Source of the DNA: Roseovarius indicus
GTDB taxonomy: Bacteria; Pseudomonadota; Alphaproteobacteria; Rhodobacterales; Rhodobacteraceae
Direction of reading: 5' to 3'
Length of the DNA stretch: 64,000 bases
Assembly (NCBI RefSeq): GCF_008728195.1
Contig: NZ_CP031601.1
Coordinates: forward strand, 80,736-144,735
The notes below the pieces were generated by a model. It was not told the DNA's origin. It saw only the letters and a list, made by a program, of their open reading frames with translations, and made no database searches. How positions within the stretch are numbered: position 1 is the stretch's first letter; every line of letters starts with the position of its first letter. Below are positions 9,551-18,287 of the stretch, piece after piece. A program made the translations under genes and the position numbers.

Positions 9551-9741
9551 GCCGTTGCTCCGATGGCCGTGGTTTCGCGCTTCAAGAAGACCGTGTGTCC
9601 CACGTTGGCGAATTCCGAGGAGCTGATCGACACGACCTCCCAGCCTTCGGCCCCCTTCACATTTAGGCTGGCCTGCATGTCGGCAAGACTGGTTTTGCGG
9701 GTCATGGGAAAGGACAGGATATCGTATTCAAAGGTTTTCAT
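9547..9741 (-). CDS. DUF4177 small protein
   Basis: A 64-residue protein beginning MKTFEYDIL and containing a G-x-E-GWEVVSI core that matches the DUF4177 pattern of small alpha/beta proteins. It has no signal peptide. Both ends overlap their neighbours by 4 nt (ATGA), so it is translationally coupled between virB11 and the exported protein. Its role in secretion is unknown. Confidence 0.7.
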   Translation of the reverse strand: MKTFEYDILSFPMTRKTSLADMQASLNVKGAEGWEVVSISSSEFANVGHTVFLKRETTAIGATA

Positions 9742-10724
9742 TGGGAAGCTCCGATCTCATTGTTGCCGGGGAGGTAGAATTCGGTGATCCCGCGTTTGCC
9801 ATCATGGCGACCGGCCTGGATGATTACGTCGATGGAGTTCTCGATGTACTGGATCATGTCGGCATAGGTCATCGGGATCTCGGTCTTGAGTGCGGCGATG
9901 GCCAGACGCTGCACGGCAAGTTGCGGGGTTTCTGCGTGCAGCGTGGTCATTGAGCCGCCATGGCCAGTGTTGATCGCCTCGAGGAAGGTCATGGCCTCCT
10001 TGCCTCGCACCTCGCCCAGGATGATCCGGTCGGGGCGCATGCGCAACGTTGCGGTGAGCAGCACATCGGCGGTCTGGAATTCCGCGTCGCGATTGGCGAT
10101 GAGGGTCACGGCATTGGGCTGGGTCGGCAGAAGCTCGGCGGCTTCCTCGATGGTGACGATGCGTTCCTCGGATGGCACGTGCGAGAGGATCTTGCGCGCA
10201 GCCACGGTCTTGCCGGTGGAGGTGCCGCCAGAGACGATCATGTTAAGCTTGTTGTCGACGCAAAAGGCCAGCGCATCGTCGATCACGCCCGCGGCCACAA
10301 CGTCGCGCAGTTCCCGCGTCTTCTCGAGACGCAGTTCTTCGAGCTTGCGTTCTTTGCCATAGAGAAAGTCGAGTGCGATCCCGTCGAGTGGCAGGCTTGA
10401 AAAGAACCGAAGGCTGATCGACATGGCGGTTAGCACTGCAGGTGGAGTGATGACCTGCGCCCGGATCGGTCGCCCCTTGTAGGTGATTGAAACCGAGACG
10501 ATGGGGCGGTCCTTACTCATCGTGGTGTTTGCGGAAGAGGCGATCTGGTTGCCGAGGTCTTTGACTTCTGTTGCGGTCAGCCTCTGGTCCAGCTTTCGCA
10601 TGAAGTGATCGCCCTGGAATTCTCCCCAGCAGCTTCCGTCAGGATTTATGCAGATCTCGATGACATCGTCGCGGGTGGCGGCGGCGATCCTGTCGAGGGA
10701 GGTTTCGAGATAGCTCAGCGACAT
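9738..10724 (-). CDS. virB11: Type IV secretion traffic ATPase VirB11
   Basis: A 328-residue hexameric secretion ATPase. The sequence shows Walker A GGTSTGKT (residues 166-173), an Asp box near TIEEAAEL, Walker B ILGEVRG (about 235-241) and a His box GHGGSMTTLHA (254-264). VirB11 acts at the cytoplasmic face and switches the machine between pilus assembly and substrate transfer, together with VirB4. The length is normal. It lies 4 nt downstream of virB10 and overlaps DUF4177 by 4 nt. Confidence 0.95.
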   Translation of the reverse strand: MSLSYLETSLDRIAAATRDDVIEICINPDGSCWGEFQGDHFMRKLDQRLTATEVKDLGNQIASSANTTMSKDRPIVSVSITYKGRPIRAQVITPPAVLTAMSISLRFFSSLPLDGIALDFLYGKERKLEELRLEKTRELRDVVAAGVIDDALAFCVDNKLNMIVSGGTSTGKTVAARKILSHVPSEERIVTIEEAAELLPTQPNAVTLIANRDAEFQTADVLLTATLRMRPDRIILGEVRGKEAMTFLEAINTGHGGSMTTLHAETPQLAVQRLAIAALKTEIPMTYADMIQYIENSIDVIIQAGRHDGKRGITEFYLPGNNEIGASQ

Positions 10725-10728
10725 GGGC

Positions 10729-12108
10729 TCAGAAAATCTCCAGATCGCGGTCGACCATCACCGTGACGCGCGCGCCCTGGTCGACGTAGATGACGGGGCC
10801 GATCGAGAGGTAGTCGCCGATCACGCTGTCCGTGGCATCTGCCAGATCATCGCCCACGTCTTCCAGCACGTCCGCGGCGGTCTCATCCTGCACGTTTGCC
10901 GCGGCGGCGCTTGGCGCGGCGGAGATCAGAGAAATCAGCGCGGCCGAGCCGAAGCGCTCGTCAAAGCGCGTGTCGACAAAGCCGGTGACGCCGGAGCGAC
11001 CCAATTCATCGCCCCCAAAAGAACTGATCTGGATGGTCTGGTTGTCGGGCAGAATGATCCGGTCCCAGGCGATGGTGACCCGGCGCTGCGCGATATCAAC
11101 GCCCGAACGATAGCGCCCGATGAGGCGGGATCCACGCGGGATCAAGAGCCGAGAACCGTCGAAACTGAACACGTCTTCGGAAACAACGGCCCGGGTCTGG
11201 CCGGGCAGAGAGCTGTCGAGGGCGGTTTCCATGACGGCCTGGATCATCGTGCCCTGGATGATCGTGTTGGAGGGGTTGGCGATGACCTCAGCTTGCGTCA
11301 CCGAAGTGGGCAGCGCGCCGTTCAGAACGAAATCCGTCACTTCGCCAAAGGTGCGCTCGGTCAGCGCCGTCTCATTCGCACCGGACGTGCCGCCAAAGGC
11401 GATGGTGGGCGAGGTGATGCGGCGCTCCTGAAACGCGCGCTCCTCAGCAGCGCGGCGTTCAAGTTCCGCGAGCCGTCGTGCTTCTTCCTCGCGGCGCAGC
11501 CGTTCTTCTTCCCGCGCGCGCAACTCGTCCTCGGTGGGCCCGGTGGGTGCGGGGAGGGGGCGGTTGGCCTCGAGTTGGGCCAGTTCCAGATCCATGCGGA
11601 GTTGCTCAAGGCTGCGATCCCGCGCCGTCAGTTCGTCCTGGAATCGTTGCTGTGCGGCTTCCGAGGCGGCTTGGAGCGCAGCGATTTGAGCGGTCAGCGC
11701 GTCGATCGCCTCTGCGGCGGCGGTGTCTTCCTCGACGACCGGTTCAGGGGCGTTGCGCAATTCCTCGATCTGGGCCTGAAGGGCTGCGAGCTGTGCCAGA
11801 AGCTCAGCATTGGGCTCGACCGGATCGGGTGCGACGAACACAACCTCGGGCTCGGGCGGGGGCAAGGTCTCGATGGCGCCGAACCCGTCGCCTTCGTTCT
11901 GGAACACGTCCGGCGTGGCCGTGGGAAGGACTTCCTCTTCCTCGGGTTGGGACATGAGATAGAGCAACGCACCGCCCGCGCCGATCACGAGGACGACGAC
12001 CAAAGCGAGCAGCGGTGAGCGCCGTGGGGCAGGGGGCGAACCAGCGCCCTTGCCTTGTTCTAGAGCAGCGAGGCGTTTCTCGAGGTCTGCGTTTCCAGTA
12101 TCGCTCAT
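10729..12108 (-). CDS. virB10: Type IV secretion core-complex protein VirB10/TrbI
   Basis: A 459-residue protein with a short cytoplasmic N-terminus, one transmembrane helix (about residues 32-52), a Pro/Glu-rich linker, a long Arg/Glu-rich coiled coil and a C-terminal TrbI beta-barrel domain. VirB10 spans both membranes and gates the outer-membrane channel with VirB9 and VirB7. The ATG at 12108 is chosen because it overlaps the virB9 stop as ATGA; a longer upstream frame lacks support. The coiled coil is longer than in the Agrobacterium protein. Confidence 0.93.
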   Translation of the reverse strand: MSDTGNADLEKRLAALEQGKGAGSPPAPRRSPLLALVVVLVIGAGGALLYLMSQPEEEEVLPTATPDVFQNEGDGFGAIETLPPPEPEVVFVAPDPVEPNAELLAQLAALQAQIEELRNAPEPVVEEDTAAAEAIDALTAQIAALQAASEAAQQRFQDELTARDRSLEQLRMDLELAQLEANRPLPAPTGPTEDELRAREEERLRREEEARRLAELERRAAEERAFQERRITSPTIAFGGTSGANETALTERTFGEVTDFVLNGALPTSVTQAEVIANPSNTIIQGTMIQAVMETALDSSLPGQTRAVVSEDVFSFDGSRLLIPRGSRLIGRYRSGVDIAQRRVTIAWDRIILPDNQTIQISSFGGDELGRSGVTGFVDTRFDERFGSAALISLISAAPSAAAANVQDETAADVLEDVGDDLADATDSVIGDYLSIGPVIYVDQGARVTVMVDRDLEIF

Positions 12109-12902
12109 GAGCCTACCCCCGCAGGTGGGGTGGCCTCGATGCAGACCACCTCCTCCCCGATCCGCAGCACCCATTGTCGGTTCACGCCGCTGACGCGGAT
12201 CACGCCGTCTTCAGGGGTTTGCGTGTTGACCGTGCGCTCACGGCCATTGGCGTAGCGGAAGATCGCAGGCACCGGCGCGTTCCGCGGAAATTCGAAATAC
12301 GTAAACGTCCCGTCATCCCAGACACGGGTGGGGGTGAACTCGGTCCGGGCGCTGGCACCGTAATTATAGTTCGGCGCTTGGGCCGCGATGGCACGTGTGG
12401 GCCGCGTATTGTCTTCGGGGTAGCGGAACTGGACCACGTAAAAGGTCGGACTGCGGGTCTCCTCGACGTTAAAGTAATAACTGCGCCTGTTCGTGTAGAC
12501 GGTCACATTGGTATGCACCCCGCGCGCCACCGGCTTGATCGCGAAGGCCTGACCCCCGGGTACGCCGTCGATCTCGAAGCCTTCCGTGTCGCCCGCAATG
12601 ATCGAGCGGATGCTCTCGCCTTCCCCGAACTCGACCGTGGTCACATGGGTGAGCGACACGCTGAGCCGGTAGACCTGACCTTCTTGATATGTTGCCAGCC
12701 GCACCCGATTGTCATTGGGCCCGCCACGCGGGATGGCTTCGGCGAAAGCAAGGCCGGGCAACAGGGCAATCAGCAATATGAAAAGTCGAGCAGGGAACAA
12801 ACATGCGTTTCCGGAATGAGTTGGGTCGCCAATACCCTGCCACGCTGCGCGCTCTCGGGACATTGGCGACAAGATATTTTGAATTGAATTCCAGAAACGC
12901 AT
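12105..12902 (-). CDS. virB9: Type IV secretion core-complex protein VirB9
   Basis: A protein of up to 265 residues of the VirB9/TrbG/CagX family, a periplasmic and outer-membrane core-complex subunit. The hydrophobic signal (ILLIALLPGLAFA) begins only about 40 residues after the ATG at 12902. That ATG overlaps the virB8 stop as TAATG, but the stretch between ATG and signal coincides with an inverted-repeat-bounded 100-bp segment. The true start could instead be an internal TTG just before the signal. The C-terminal beta-sandwich (DGTFTYFEF, NRQWVLRIGEEVVC) is intact. Confidence 0.9.
   Translation of the reverse strand: MRFWNSIQNILSPMSRERAAWQGIGDPTHSGNACLFPARLFILLIALLPGLAFAEAIPRGGPNDNRVRLATYQEGQVYRLSVSLTHVTTVEFGEGESIRSIIAGDTEGFEIDGVPGGQAFAIKPVARGVHTNVTVYTNRRSYYFNVEETRSPTFYVVQFRYPEDNTRPTRAIAAQAPNYNYGASARTEFTPTRVWDDGTFTYFEFPRNAPVPAIFRYANGRERTVNTQTPEDGVIRVSGVNRQWVLRIGEEVVCIEATPPAGVGS
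12803..12902. repeat. 100-bp segment bounded by 15-bp inverted repeats at the start of virB9
   Basis: ATGCGTTTCCGGAAT at 12803-12817 is repeated in inverted form at 12888-12902 (ATTCCAGAAACGCAT), 14 of 15 positions matching. The segment covers the first 33 codons of virB9. No target duplication is visible. It could be a miniature insertion or a translational hairpin. Confidence 0.5.
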
Positions 12903-13558
12903 TAATTCTCCAATCTGTCGGAGCGGATGGAATATTCGAGGACCGTGAAGCCGAAGGGGTTGGTCCAGACCTCATCGATGGAGCGGCGGGTCTCGGGGCG
13001 GAACTCGAAGAGAAGCGTGGCGGTGAAAAGCCCGGTTTGGACGCCGTTGATAGATGTCAGGCGCTTGCGCAGGCGGACCGTCGCGCGGTTGGTTCCGATC
13101 CGGTTGATGCTGAGGATCTCCACGTCGAGCCGCGCATTGGGGCCATAGACCGTCGGCGGGTAGTTCTCATTGGCGCTGTTCCAGATCTGGCGCAGCCCGC
13201 TCTCGGCAGCTCCGTCCGAGCGGCGCAGGACGTTGCGGATGCGTAGATCGTTGTCGAGCTGGTTGTAGACCTCCCGGTCGGTCACATAGCGGAACACCTC
13301 CGCCTCGATGATCGCTTGGTTGGCGGTCACCGAGGAGGCGCCGACCGAGGCTTCGGGGAGTGCAAAGCCGGTGGCGGGATCATAGGGAACAACGACGGGG
13401 GGCGGGTCGACATCGAGGATCGAGACCGCCGCGGCGCTCAGACAGCCGATGCCACCGAAGACAAGGCCCGTCAGGCCAAGGCGTTGCCAGAGCCGTTCGC
13501 GGCGCAAGGCACCGTAGACCAGTTCTTCCTCGATGATTTCCTGTTCACTCGCCACCAT
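12902..13558 (-). CDS. virB8: Type IV secretion assembly factor VirB8
   Basis: A 218-residue bitopic protein with a short cytoplasmic N-terminus, one membrane helix (about residues 27-48) and a periplasmic NTF2-like domain of the VirB8 family. VirB8 nucleates assembly of the channel and contacts VirB9 and VirB10. It begins 14 nt after the VirB5-like gene and its stop overlaps the virB9 start. Confidence 0.92.
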   Translation of the reverse strand: MVASEQEIIEEELVYGALRRERLWQRLGLTGLVFGGIGCLSAAAVSILDVDPPPVVVPYDPATGFALPEASVGASSVTANQAIIEAEVFRYVTDREVYNQLDNDLRIRNVLRRSDGAAESGLRQIWNSANENYPPTVYGPNARLDVEILSINRIGTNRATVRLRKRLTSINGVQTGLFTATLLFEFRPETRRSIDEVWTNPFGFTVLEYSIRSDRLEN

Positions 13559-13572
13559 TCATGCCCCCACGA

Positions 13573-14382
13573 TTACTCGGCCCGAAGGTCCGGCAAGGTG
13601 AAATCCATGAAGCGCTGTTCTTCGGCGATTGTGGCGGCATCAATCACGCCGCCTGTGCCGTCACCCACGGTTTGCACGGCCTCAAGCTGCCACATGGCGA
13701 CGAGGGCAATTGCCAGCTCCGCCGTCACCCGCGTGTTGAGGTCGATACTTTCCTTCAGTTCGTCCATGTCATCGATCAGCCCGACCAACCGGTCGACGCG
13801 TTCCAGCGATTGGCCCGCGTCCTCGTAGCTGTTCTGGGCAGCGGCCGAGACGAGCGCGCCGGTTGTGGCCTGCGTCGCCACGCGGTTGGCCCCGGGATTT
13901 CCGCTGGTGGCCATTTCCGTGAGGGTATCGTCATCAAAGCCGAGATCGGCCAGCACCCGGTCCATCTGTGTTTCGATCTCGCCCGCGCCGGAGCCCGACA
14001 GGCCAGAGAAGTCTCCGGTCTTGATGGCCTCAATCGTGGCGAGGATGTCTCCGAACTCCTGATCGAGCAGGCCGTTCAGCTCGTCTTCCATCTCGGTGCG
14101 GATGATTTCCGGCAGTTCGGCGAGGCGGGTGAGGGCTTCGTAGGTCCGTTGCAGCTCCGCGAGTTGTTCCGTGAGAGTGGCAAGCTGTTCACGGAGCTGC
14201 GTCAGCTGCTCGTTTTGCAGGATCTCGTCCTCGATCATCTGCCGGAGTTGCTGGATGTTTTGCGCGATGTTCTGGGTATCGACGACGGGCACGCCTTGTG
14301 CCAGGGCAGGGGACAGGGTGCCAAGATGCAGGCCAATCCCAAGCGTCGTGGCCAAGGCCGTTCTCATGAGTAGATGTCTCAT
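13573..14382 (-). CDS. VirB5-like type IV secretion protein (minor pilus component)
   Basis: A 269-residue exported protein. A signal peptide (residues about 1-28, ending ALAQ) is followed by a long Gln/Glu/Leu-rich coiled coil (residues 35-85) and an alpha-helical C-terminal part, as in VirB5/TraC. VirB5 proteins sit at the pilus tip and aid adhesion. Its C-terminal 60 residues (pattern KESIDLNT...AEL and FMDFTLPDL) resemble the tail of the upstream transglycosylase, which points to an old duplication. It directly follows that gene with TGATG overlap. Confidence 0.75.
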   Translation of the reverse strand: MRHLLMRTALATTLGIGLHLGTLSPALAQGVPVVDTQNIAQNIQQLRQMIEDEILQNEQLTQLREQLATLTEQLAELQRTYEALTRLAELPEIIRTEMEDELNGLLDQEFGDILATIEAIKTGDFSGLSGSGAGEIETQMDRVLADLGFDDDTLTEMATSGNPGANRVATQATTGALVSAAAQNSYEDAGQSLERVDRLVGLIDDMDELKESIDLNTRVTAELAIALVAMWQLEAVQTVGDGTGGVIDAATIAEEQRFMDFTLPDLRAE

Positions 14383-15542
14383 CAGTCTATCTCCCTGATC
14401 GTGAATTCCATGAACGCGCCCTCGGCCATGCGGGCGCTGGCCTGTGCCAGCTCTTCGGCCGAGAGTACGCGGGTCCGCGCCGCCTGTAGCCGGATGCGGG
14501 CCGCGACGAGACGCACGAGTTCGGCGCGGGCATAGGTATTGAGCGCGACGCTTTCCTGTACGTCTTCCGTCGCGGAAATCCGCGTGACGATGTCTTGGAT
14601 ACGCAGGGCAGCTTGCCTGATCGCGGCGGGCGAGTTGTTGCCATAGAAAGCCGCGCCATGCCCGGTCATCGAGAGGTTAGCATTGGCCAGAAGCGCGGGG
14701 TCGATCGTGCCGAGCGCTTCGATCCCGCCGATTCGGCTGAGGTAGAGATTGTAGCGTTCGGGGATGACCTGGACGTAGTGCTGGGTCTCGCGGAAGGGTG
14801 GTACGCCCCCATATTCGAACACGCGACCGGGTCCGGCGTTGTAGGCCGCGAGGGCGTTGATGACATTGCCATCGAATGTGTTGAGCTGGGCCGCAAGATA
14901 CCGCGCGCCGCCATGCACCTGCAGATAGGGGCTGTTGTAGTATTCCGGGTTAATGCCGAGATCGCTGGCGGTCCCGGGCATGATCTGGGTGAGGCCGAAG
15001 GCCCCGACGGGCGAGCGCGCGCCGATGGTAAACCGGCTTTCCTGCCAGATGAGCGCCTGTAGGAGTGCGCGCCATTGAACCGGGGAGAGGCCCGCGCGGC
15101 CAACGCCGGCAAAGCCGCTGGTTTCCTGGGCGACGCGGATGATGAGTTGCTCGATGTTTTCTGCCGCATCCCCGAACATCTGTGCGCCGCCGGGATTGGG
15201 GTCGGTCTCGGCATTGCCGTAGACCGTTTCGACGGAACGGGCTGGATCGCCGCTTCCGTTTTCCAGCCCTGAAATCATCGCGGTCGGGCCCTGACCGCCG
15301 AAGCTGGTCTGGGCATCGAGGATGCGTTGCAGAGTTTCCAGCTGCTCCCGTTCGATCTCGGCAATGAGTTCGCGCACGGCAAGCTTGTCCGCCTGGACCG
15401 CGAGGTCAGCCTCGCGATCGCCGGTCTCGACGATATCGCGCGCAGTCAGCCCGCTGTCATTGGTCGGCACACCTTGGGACAAGGCGAGACCGGGCAGCAG
15501 GCAAAGGGCCAGGATATGGGGCAGCTTAGACCTCAATGTCAC
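14382..15542 (-). CDS. Lytic transglycosylase with VirB5-like C-terminal tail
   Basis: A 386-residue exported protein starting with GTG at 15542. A signal peptide is followed by a helical region and then an SLT domain (about residues 150-265) with the catalytic glutamate in WQESRF and the motifs GLTQIMP and [13 protein letters not shown] enzymes cut peptidoglycan to let the secretion channel through. The last 70 residues (ESVALNTYARAEL ... FMEFTIREID) match the end of the downstream VirB5-like protein. The start lies inside the end of the lipoprotein gene in another frame, so translation was probably coupled before the IS21 insertion. Confidence 0.85.
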   Translation of the reverse strand: MTLRSKLPHILALCLLPGLALSQGVPTNDSGLTARDIVETGDREADLAVQADKLAVRELIAEIEREQLETLQRILDAQTSFGGQGPTAMISGLENGSGDPARSVETVYGNAETDPNPGGAQMFGDAAENIEQLIIRVAQETSGFAGVGRAGLSPVQWRALLQALIWQESRFTIGARSPVGAFGLTQIMPGTASDLGINPEYYNSPYLQVHGGARYLAAQLNTFDGNVINALAAYNAGPGRVFEYGGVPPFRETQHYVQVIPERYNLYLSRIGGIEALGTIDPALLANANLSMTGHGAAFYGNNSPAAIRQAALRIQDIVTRISATEDVQESVALNTYARAELVRLVAARIRLQAARTRVLSAEELAQASARMAEGAFMEFTIREID

Positions 15543-15675
15543 CCTCCGGTGCGCCGATCGGCGTGAAGCTGCGCATTCCGGGCTTCGCGGACAGCCATTC
15601 CAACGGCACGCGGACAGTCATTCCGGGGTGCGCGGACAAAGTTCGCGCGGGATGCTGAGCGTTTGATTTGACATC

Positions 15676-16446
15676 TCAGGTGTCGGTTTGTTCGTCAACG
15701 GTTTTGGTCGCGGGGGCATCGCGGGTCTTGCGCATCGACGGGCCATCGAGAGGCAATCTGTGCGCATTGTGGATCAGGCGATCCAGGATAGCGTCCGCGA
15801 AAGTCGGTTCGTCGATGATGTTGTGCCAGGCATCGACCGGCAGCTGGCTTGTGACCAGCGTTGCGCCGGACCCGTATCGATCCTCGATGATTTCCATCAT
15901 ATCCCGGCGCTGTGGCGCGGTCATGCGTTCCGGCCCCCAGTCGTCGAGAATGAGCAAGTCCGCTTTGACAAGCTGGCGGAACATGCGTGGGAAGCGTCCA
16001 TCGTCATGCGCCAGTTGCAGTTCCGAAAACAGCCTCGGCAGGCGCTTGTAGATCACGGTGGCGTTGTCGCGGCAGGCTCTTTGTCCCAAGGCGCAGGCCA
16101 ACCAAGTTTTGCCGACCCCACAGGGGCCGGTGATCAGCAGGTTGCGCTTTTCCTTGATCCATCGGCCAGCGGCGAGCTGTTGGAACAAAGCCTTGTCGAG
16201 GCGGCGCGCGGCGCGGAAATCGACATCTTCGACGCAAGCGCCACCGTGACGAAGCTTGGCGGCGCGCAGCCGGGACTGGAACCGCTTGGTCGTGCGGTTC
16301 GCCACCTCCCGGTCGATCAGGAGGCCGAGCCATTCGGCATGGCCCATGTCGGCGGCGCTGTCCTGGGATTGCAGTTCGGTGAAAGCGTCCGCCATGCCGT
16401 CCAGCTTGAGCTGGCGCAGCAGGTCGTGGGTTGGATGATCAAGCAT
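15676..16446 (-). CDS. istB: IS21 helper ATPase IstB
   Basis: A 256-residue AAA+ ATPase with Walker A TGPCGVGKT (residues 106-114) and a Walker B strand LLILDDWG. IstB remodels target DNA and stimulates the IstA transposase. The length is normal for the family. It begins 12 nt after istA ends, the usual two-gene arrangement of IS21 elements. No frameshift or stop is seen. Confidence 0.96.
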   Translation of the reverse strand: MLDHPTHDLLRQLKLDGMADAFTELQSQDSAADMGHAEWLGLLIDREVANRTTKRFQSRLRAAKLRHGGACVEDVDFRAARRLDKALFQQLAAGRWIKEKRNLLITGPCGVGKTWLACALGQRACRDNATVIYKRLPRLFSELQLAHDDGRFPRMFRQLVKADLLILDDWGPERMTAPQRRDMMEIIEDRYGSGATLVTSQLPVDAWHNIIDEPTFADAILDRLIHNAHRLPLDGPSMRKTRDAPATKTVDEQTDT

Positions 16447-16458
16447 GTGTATCCTTTC

Positions 16459-17988
16459 TCAGTGGAAATAATCGGCGCCGCGAATGTTGGGGTGGGTGAT
16501 CGCCGGTTCCTCTGCGGGCCGATCCGGGGCCCGGCGATATCTCTTGTTCTTCAGGATGGATTGCAGGGAGCCGTAGGAATGGGCGCCGATGGTGAGCGCG
16601 TAATTTGCGGCCGCTTCAAACTCGGTTGCCGCGTATCCCTTGGACAACCGCAGGATGCCCAGGCAGGCGCGGAACCCCTGCACGGGGTGTTTGCGTTCGC
16701 GCATGATGACCTCGACGAGGGATGCCGTGTTGGGGCCGACCTTGGACGCCCACCGGCACAGGCGCTCCGGGGTCCAATCGGCATAGGCTCGGTGATTGGA
16801 CGGCATGTGATCCATCACCGTAGTGTGCTTGCGGTTGCCCGATGTCCGGACATGCGAGGCAACGCGCTGATCTTTATGGAATATCTCGATAGTCCGACTG
16901 GTGATGCGCGCCCAGACCTCGGCCTTCAGCAGGGTGTGGGGCACCGAGTAATAATGCCGGTCGATCTCGACGTGGTAGTCGAGCCCCACCTTGCGGCAGC
17001 GCCATTCCGCGAACTCGTATGGCTCCAGCGGAAGCGGCTGGAGGGCGTGGCGTTCGATCTGTTCGAACAGCTCCCGGCGGCTGGCCCCGAGATGACGGGT
17101 GCGCCGGTTGTTGAAGCGCTCCAGAAGCTCCCGGATCGCCGCGTTCAACTCCGCCAACGAGGAAAAGCGCCGGTTCCGCAGCCGCGCATGGATCCACCTC
17201 TGCGCGAGCTGCACGGCCACCTCGACTGTGGCCTTGTCGCGAGGCTTGCGCGGGCGGGCCGGGATGATGGCGGTGTCGTAATGTGCCGCCATGTCGGCGT
17301 AGCTGCGATTGATTTGTGGATCGTGGAAGCAGGCCTTGGTGACCCCGGATTTGAGATTGTCCGAGACCACCGTCGTGGGCACGCCGCCCAAGAATGCGAA
17401 GGTTCGCGTGTGACTGCCGATCCAGTCGGACAGGCCTTGTGTCCAGGTGGCTTCGGCATAGGTCAGGTTCGACGCGCCGAGGGCTGCGACAAAGAACTCG
17501 GCCTGGCGCACCTCACCAGTCTCGGGGTCCACTATCTCGAAGGTTTGCCCGGCGTAGTCCACGTAAAGCGCTTCGCCCGCCACATGATGCTGGCGCATCA
17601 CCGGGGCCAGCCTGCCCTCCCAGCGGCGGTAAAGCTCGCAAAAACGGCTGTAGCCATAGCCCTTGGGATGCGCCTCCCGGTATTCCTCCCAGAGCAGCGA
17701 CAGGGTCACTCCGGGCCTGCGCAACTCGCTATGCACATGCGCCCAGTCCGGCTTCGGGTAGGTGGTAGCTGCATCTGGCGGTGGGACCGGGAACAACAAC
17801 GCTTCCAGCGCAGCATCCGTCAGATCATCCGGCAGCGGCCAGGACAAACCCGCCCGCGCCGCCCGGCCGACATACTCGCTGACCGACGTACGGCCGACGC
17901 CGATGCTGTCGCCAACCTCCCGGGTCGTCAGGCCGCTTGCGCGCAGCCTCAAGGCTTCTCTGATCTTCCTCATCGGCAATCTCGCCAT
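16459..17988 (-). CDS. istA: IS21 transposase IstA
   Basis: A 509-residue DDE transposase. An N-terminal helix-turn-helix (residues about 5-40, LRASGLTTREVGDSIGVG) precedes an rve integrase core, with YVDYAGQTFEI holding the first catalytic Asp, VVSDNLKSGVTKA the second, and the glutamate in RDKATVEVAVQLAQRW. The C-terminus has the beta-rich Mu-type domain. It is full length and apparently functional. It carries out cut-and-paste or circle-based transposition together with IstB. Confidence 0.96.
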   Translation of the reverse strand: MARLPMRKIREALRLRASGLTTREVGDSIGVGRTSVSEYVGRAARAGLSWPLPDDLTDAALEALLFPVPPPDAATTYPKPDWAHVHSELRRPGVTLSLLWEEYREAHPKGYGYSRFCELYRRWEGRLAPVMRQHHVAGEALYVDYAGQTFEIVDPETGEVRQAEFFVAALGASNLTYAEATWTQGLSDWIGSHTRTFAFLGGVPTTVVSDNLKSGVTKACFHDPQINRSYADMAAHYDTAIIPARPRKPRDKATVEVAVQLAQRWIHARLRNRRFSSLAELNAAIRELLERFNNRRTRHLGASRRELFEQIERHALQPLPLEPYEFAEWRCRKVGLDYHVEIDRHYYSVPHTLLKAEVWARITSRTIEIFHKDQRVASHVRTSGNRKHTTVMDHMPSNHRAYADWTPERLCRWASKVGPNTASLVEVIMRERKHPVQGFRACLGILRLSKGYAATEFEAAANYALTIGAHSYGSLQSILKNKRYRRAPDRPAEEPAITHPNIRGADYFH

Positions 17989-18287
17989 TGGGTCCCTCCC
18001 GCTCTCAAAAGAGCGAAAGGCTACCCGCCACGTGATTGCTCAGCACCCCGCCAAAGGGCTCCGCGATCTTGTCCGCGAACCCCGGAATCTTGTCCGCGCT
18101 AAATCGGAATGCTTGTCCGCGTCAGATTGGAATCCTTGTCCGCGCTACCCCGGTGCGCGCATGAAGCTGCAATCAGGCGCGACAGGTGCCGTGGACGCGA
18201 GGAATGTGAAGCAGTTCGCCTGCGGTTCCTGGTACTGGGCGCAGGAGGCCAAAGCGCCGAGCGCGGTGAGAAGAAACAGAGTACGAA

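Larger units (their letters stand above)
15570..18161 (-). mobile_element. IS21-family insertion sequence with 6-bp target duplication
   Basis: A 2592-bp element with 5'-TG...CA-3' ends and similar termini (TGCGC..CCGGG...GCGGACA). The target duplication TGAAGC is present at 15564-15569 and 18162-18167. The ends carry repeated transposase-binding motifs: CTTGTCCGCG at 18068, 18089, 18112 and 18135, and CGCGGACA in the other orientation at 15586, 15609 and 15631, spaced 21-23 bp. It holds istA and istB, both intact. It is inserted in the secretion operon in the same orientation as its host genes. The intact duplication suggests a recent insertion. Confidence 0.95.

Noticed and set aside
10723..12018. 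Plus-strand frame of 431 codons across virB10
   Set aside because: Antisense of virB10; low-complexity, family-free translation.
15688..18102. Long plus-strand frame of 804 codons across the IS21
   Set aside because: It is the antisense of istB and istA, with no protein-like features; a GC-rich shadow.
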